Assembly (NCBI GenBank): GCA_025201365.1
Contig: JAIXMF010000009.1
Location: 372,001 to 436,000 of the forward strand
Direction: 5' to 3'
DNA from: Syncephalis plumigaleata
Taxonomy: Eukaryota; Zoopagomycota; Zoopagomycetes; Zoopagales; Piptocephalidaceae
DNA: 64,000 nt
The position numbers and the translations under genes were made by a program. Positions within the stretch are counted from its first letter, which is position 1, and every line of letters starts with the position of its first letter. The notes under the pieces were generated by a model. That model saw only the letters and a list, made by a program, of their open reading frames with translations. It was not told the DNA's origin and searched no databases. Shown piece by piece: positions 59,436-64,000 of this stretch.

Positions 59436-59750
59436 TGCGCTATGATGGAGTATATTTCATGACGTGTAAACAGGCTTGATAGCAAGTCAAGTCGATCTTT
59501 ACAAAAAATGGTTTGACAGTTTTCAGTTGGGATAACTACCAATCGGAATGGATCATTCAGAAAGATGCTACGATAATGATGAAGAAGGCAATACTCGTAA
59601 TACTAGTAATAGTAATAGAAAGAGAGTAGAGCTGCACCCGACACGAATCTACTCTTTTTTCACTTGTTGTTGTCGTCGCTACTGCCGCTACTCTCTCATC
59701 TATCGACGTTTGTGTCGTTCGCTATAATCAACTCTGCCACGCTTACTACA
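59436..59750. promoter_or_regulatory. bidirectional promoter region, TM9SF / ATP14
   Basis: A 315 bp divergent interval with TAG/TAA repeats (about 59592-59616). No other feature seen. Confidence 0.35.
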
Positions 59751-60498
59751 ATGCAATTCCGCGCTACTTCATTGATTGTACGCTCTTTGCGTCAGCCATC
59801 TTACCAGGTAAGTTGATCGGTTCACTAGTCAAATCACGACAACTGTGATCCGTAGTATGACATTAACGAATCACGCGTCTATTCTCAACTATCACGATTA
59901 ACAATAACAATGATGATAATGAATATTCAGGCTGCACGTACATTTATCGCTCCTTCTGCAGTTGTATCCAAAGGTAATTGCCTCACACATAGTATAGTAT
60001 AGTATACTATTATTATTTGGTTTAACAGTAGTTTTCTTCAGATGCTGTACAAGATGTCTTTATTCGAGAACTACGTAACTACAAGCCAACTGCTACTGTA
60101 GGTTTAGTAATAACAATAATAATATGACTACCATGATTGATGTATTATTCGTATCGCTTACTATATGAATGGATTAGGCAAAGGGAAGTGAATTGGATCA
60201 AGTAAAGACATTCCAAGCACCTGCAGCACCAAAGGTAAGGAACTCTTGCTACACATTATGTTTTATTTAGAGACAGTAGCAATAACAAATGATAATGACT
60301 CATAATATAATGGCTATACTGATGGTGTGCATTTGATAATAGGCACCTGTTGTCGAGGACGATATCACGGCTGCTATTGCCGAATACGCCCGTGATGACG
60401 TGCCAGCGACAACTCAATCGGCCGGTAGCAACAGCGACGCACTCCCCGTCGAGTATCTCATTCCCAAGGAGGCTGAACCCGTAGAGGAAGCCCATTAA
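59751..60498 (+). CDS. ATP14: mitochondrial F1Fo ATP synthase subunit h (Atp14)
   Basis: A peripheral-stalk subunit found mainly in fungi. Exons 59751-59807, 59931-59973, 60042-60097, 60178-60234 and 60343-60498 give 122 residues. The presequence MQFRATSLIVRSLRQPSYQA is basic and hydroxylated. The mature part reads DAVQDVFIRELRNYKPTATA, then KGSELDQVKTFQAPAAPKAP and the acidic ITAAIAEYARDDVP. The order matches Atp14/F6-type subunits (VQDLFLKELKAYKP). Phases are consistent without correction. Its acidic C-terminus (EYLIPKEAEPVEEAH) is typical of the family. Confidence 0.93.
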
Positions 60499-61216
60499 AC
60501 CGTTTGTCATCGATCGTTCTAGAATGAACCACAGCGTGCTATACACTCTACATCACTTGTGCTCTTTACTTTTATTACATTATAATTAAAGGTACTGATC
60601 TGCAAGCAGTGTAGAATGAGTCATTATTTCTTGACAACCATTTGTTAATGACCATGTGTTCCTAATGCGTTGTCTGATTAATTATCGTGTGTGGAGAGAG
60701 GTAACAAATAGATATAATTGTATGGGTGTCTCTCTGTGTCTCTGTGTGTATGTTAGCATGAATGATGTGTCTGACTGATGAATATGTGTAAAGCCTCGTC
60801 ATTCATAGCTTACTCATACGTTGGTTCCAGCATGTATATAAACCTCGTATCATTGTCAACTTCCTTATCGTCTCGCTCTTTCCCGTGATTTATTCTTCTT
60901 TTTTGTTGCAACTCGCCCCTTTTAACCTTGTCACTCGTTTGTTCGTTGTTCGTTCTTGCTTACTTACTTACTTTCACTTTCACTATCACTTTACTGCTTA
61001 AAGCAAACTATCACTGTTCATATCTTTTTATCTCTTTCTCTCTCTCCTTTCCCTCCTTTCTCTTTACCACGATTACCGTACTACACTTTCTAGTCAAGTA
61101 TACTTTTTAGATTAGTGTAGATATCCCTCGTTACAGTTGACTTGCCACCTCATTCGGCTACTCTCTTTCTCTTTCTTTCTCTCCCTTTGTGTGTGTGTGT
61201 AAACTGCCCAGTAAAT
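60499..61216. other. intergenic region and NBR1-like leader
   Basis: 718 bp without a gene. The second half is strongly T/C-rich (about 60860-61200), as expected for a core promoter and 5' leader, with TACTTACTTACT (about 60960) and GT repeat (about 61188-61202). Confidence 0.45.
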
Positions 61217-64000
61217 ATGTCAGTCACACCTACTTCTACTACTACTCCCACCGATTGGGTATGTTATTGCGCTGCCTACTACAAGGGACAAAATTTCGAG
61301 ACCTTCTGTAGTAGTGCTAGTGATATTAAATTGGACAAGCTCAAGGATAAGGTAAGTAACATCTTGTATATAGGGGATAATGACATCGAGTGTATATGCA
61401 TATCATGTTATTTCTTGGCAGTAATGACTAACATGCTTATTTCCGTTTAGTAAGAGAAGAGTGCAACATATCGGACCTCTTGAAGTTTTTGTCTATGACG
61501 AATCAGCGCGTGCAATTAAGCAACATCTATTTACTGATGAATTGCTTAAAAATGCTATTGAGTTACTTAAGCAAATTGTAAGGATAATGATAGATCAAAA
61601 CGTCTATTTTGATAGTGAAGAGTGATACCTGGCCTGGCAAAGAGTACCCGATTTTTGCAAGGTGCGACAAACGCAGAACAACTACTAAACACAGGTGAGT
61701 GTTTGGTATTCTAGCATTGCATAAATGCAAACGACTAATTTGGTTGCGATGCAACCCTTTAATTGTTTCTTTGTTTTGCTATGTTACCACGTAAAGTAAA
61801 CAAGAGTGACATTGATGCGGTAAAGACGCAACTTGCCACTATTTACCGAAAGATTGAAGAGTTATCGCAAAAGATTGCCAGTCCTGCGCCAGCATCCACC
61901 AATGGCTCATCCCCAGTTCAATTGGATGCATCGGTGATGATCGATGAATTGACTAGAGCACCCAAGAGTCAGTTGTTCCTACTTGAACAGCAAGCACTTG
62001 AATTGGCCGCAGAAATTCAAGAGAAAAGCCAGCGAATCATTAATGGTGCCACTGATATTGCTTCGGCAATTGCATCAGCTTCATCTGTCGCTGACAATAT
62101 AAGCAAGACAGTTACCGAGGAGCCATCTCCACAAGCAAGCAATACCGGATCAAATGGCAATGGCAACGGTAATTGCCGTGGTGCCAGTAATCTAGTAGTG
62201 ATGTGCGATGGTTGCGGTGAACTAAGCAAGGAGTACGCGTACACTTGTCTACAATGTGATGATTTTGACTTTTGTCATGGCTGTTATAACTCGTCGATTG
62301 TCCGTGCACATCATCCAGCTGAACATCAGTTTATGAAGATTACATGCTCGCCACAACCGCATTCACCTACATACTCATCCGCGGCGGCACAGCCATCATC
62401 ATCACCAACAGAATTGAAGCCATCATCTGTAACCGCATCAGGTAATATTACATTATACATTATTACTATTCTTGTTTACTAATTATAGCCTACTAGATCT
62501 GTCGTTACCATCAAGCATGGTGTGATTTCTGCGATACATTGATCGCTGGATATCGCTACAAGTGCGAGCAATGTCCCGACTTTGATCTGTGTGGAAAGTG
62601 TATCGGTCGTGCCGTATCTCATCATAATAGTCATACCTATAAGGTTATCGAGGCGCCTAAAGACTCCAGTTCAGAGTGCGTGCCACTTCATCGAGATGTC
62701 CAAGTAGATCAGCATCATTAGCATCATACGGTGCCACCAATAGAAGTCGAAGTTGGTTGCATGCTCATACCGCTCCTGTCCGTCACACCAATGTTATTTG
62801 CGATCATTGTAATCGTCGCATTGTAGGTGTTCGCTATAAGGTACGTAATAGCTAGAGCATTAATAGTAACGATATAACATAGAGTAACAACACGATACTA
62901 ACATTGATTTATATGATTGATTAATATTAGTGTGGCAATTGCTCTGACTTGATTTGTGTGGTAGCTGTGAATCAGCCGGATTACATCAGCATGATGCTGA
63001 TCACGTATTCCTTAAGATCAAACGACCATTGCCATATCCGATCTCCACTTCTACTGCATTGTTACCGTCGCTTTACATGCGTCGTCCCATTTCAACCGGA
63101 TCAATATGCGCGTATCGTAATGAACCATTGTAAGTAGCTATTTTCATTTATTAATGACAAATACTTATCGTAATTGTATGATAGGTCTATTGATGTTTTA
63201 GATCGAGCCATTACAGCGGCTACTAGAAATGAACCGCAGAGATCAGTGCACCAAAGGCTAGTTGCAATAGTGTGGATACACTTGTTAATACACCATCCAC
63301 GCCCAAACCATCGGATAGTCTAAATTTACCTGGTTCATTCGTTCCAGCAGCAGGAATGTATGTGTTACACAATATACTCATCATTGATGCTTACTAATGA
63401 TCATATACTAATTAATTAATAGACAATCACCATCTACTAGTGGTCAAGCAACTACACCTGAATTGTACACGGCCACCTTTATTAATGATGCTAGCGTGGA
63501 TGATGGTACTGTGTTCTCTTCGGGAGAAAGTTTGTCAAATCATGGACTATAGCCAATCATGGTACTATTCCTTGGCCAACTGGCGTGAAATTGATCTATG
63601 TTGGTGGTGATCGTATGGGCGATGTCACAAGTGTAGACATGCCAGTGCTGGCCAGTAATGAGCAAGCACCCATTAGTGTTGACTTGGTGGCACCAAAACA
63701 TGCTGGATTGAAGACTTCCTATTGGCGATTAGTCCAGGCAGATGGACTCGATTCGGTGATCATCTATGGTGTGAAATCCAAGTGGCTAGCAACAATGCCA
63801 CTAGTCAGATTGACAATAACGAACAAGTTGAAGAAGAAGAGAAGAGGAAGAGGAGGAAGAAATTGTAGATATGACAGCTGCTGTTGATATTGTATAACGA
63901 AGGATGCTCATGAATCGAGCACTAGTCCGATACTACGACCAATGATACATCATTCTCTATTTCTGTAGAAGATGAAGATGAAGACGAAGAAGACGAAGAG
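61217..64000 (+). CDS. NBR1-like selective autophagy receptor, partial at the window end
   Basis: Receptor that bridges cargo to Atg8 or the Cvt/ESCRT path. The N-terminal PB1-like region starts VCYCAAYYKGQNFETFCSSA, then VREECNISDLLK and VYDESARAIKQHL (partly in shifted frames). A linker coiled coil is KVNKSDIDAVKTQLATIYRK. Three ZZ zinc fingers follow: MCDGCGELSKEYAYTCLQCD, WCDFCDTLIAGYRYKCEQCP and a third at about 62780-63020 (ICDHCNRRIVGVRYKCGNCS). The FW (four-Trp) domain is TFINDASVDDGTVFSSGESL, ANHGTIPWPTGVKLIYVGGD and HAGLKTSYWRLVQADG. Several exons need single-base corrections. An acidic tract reaches the window edge, so the 3' end is missing. Confidence 0.88.

Overview
This window is nuclear DNA of a fungus, most likely from an early-diverging (non-Dikarya) lineage. 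The fungal calls rest on a pheromone/pathogenicity-type MAP kinase, a Bud6/AIP3 polarisome protein, a DASH/Dam1 Spc19 subunit, an RRG7-type mitochondrial protein and a fungal-type complex I MWFE subunit. Genes are intron-rich, with introns mostly 45-110 nt, GTAAGT-type donors and TAG/CAG acceptors. They are tightly packed: about 37 protein genes in 64 kb, several pairs separated by under 120 bp. An augmin HAUS5-like gene, FHIT, centrin, SRP14, NBR1 and WDR89 fit a lineage outside the yeasts. No rRNA, tRNA or CRISPR was seen.

Layout. 0-7.3 kb: a transposase-like C-terminal remnant, dynein light chain LC8, mitoribosomal uL23m, U3 snoRNP protein UTP15 and the Fus3/Pmk1 MAP kinase. 7.9-9.0 kb, minus strand: a 99-residue secreted cysteine-containing protein spread over 12 coding exons, nine of which are 3-12 nt long. 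This is the most unusual object here. 9.5-20.4 kb: RPB9, NDUFA1, HAUS5-like, a centrin-like EF-hand protein, mitochondrial AsnRS, fructosamine-3-kinase, a BRI3-like membrane protein and SmD1. 20.6-31 kb: Spc19 with a long C-terminal extension, RRG7-like, FHIT, AIG1/FAR-17a, SRP40/NOLC1, Bud6 and proteasome alpha-7. 31.5-34.4 kb: an 828-residue protein of four tandem actinoporin-like modules. 34.6-49.9 kb: SRP14, beta-adaptin, HIRIP3-like chaperone, intronless HSP90, Obg GTPase MTG2, WDR89, AMACR, a Qa-SNARE and a 77-residue hypothetical. 50.6-64 kb: G3BP-like, SLX4-like, primase PRI1, mS23, TM9SF, ATP14 and an NBR1-like autophagy receptor that runs off the end.

Most genes are housekeeping and show no operon-like grouping; neighbours are arranged divergently or convergently. 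Recurring themes are mitochondria (uL23m, mS23, AsnRS, MTG2, ATP14, NDUFA1, RRG7), the mitotic spindle (HAUS5, Spc19, centrin, LC8) and membrane traffic or autophagy (AP-beta, syntaxin, TM9SF, NBR1). At least ten otherwise convincing genes need one extra base in a short homopolymer to keep frame. I read this as an assembly artefact rather than gene decay.
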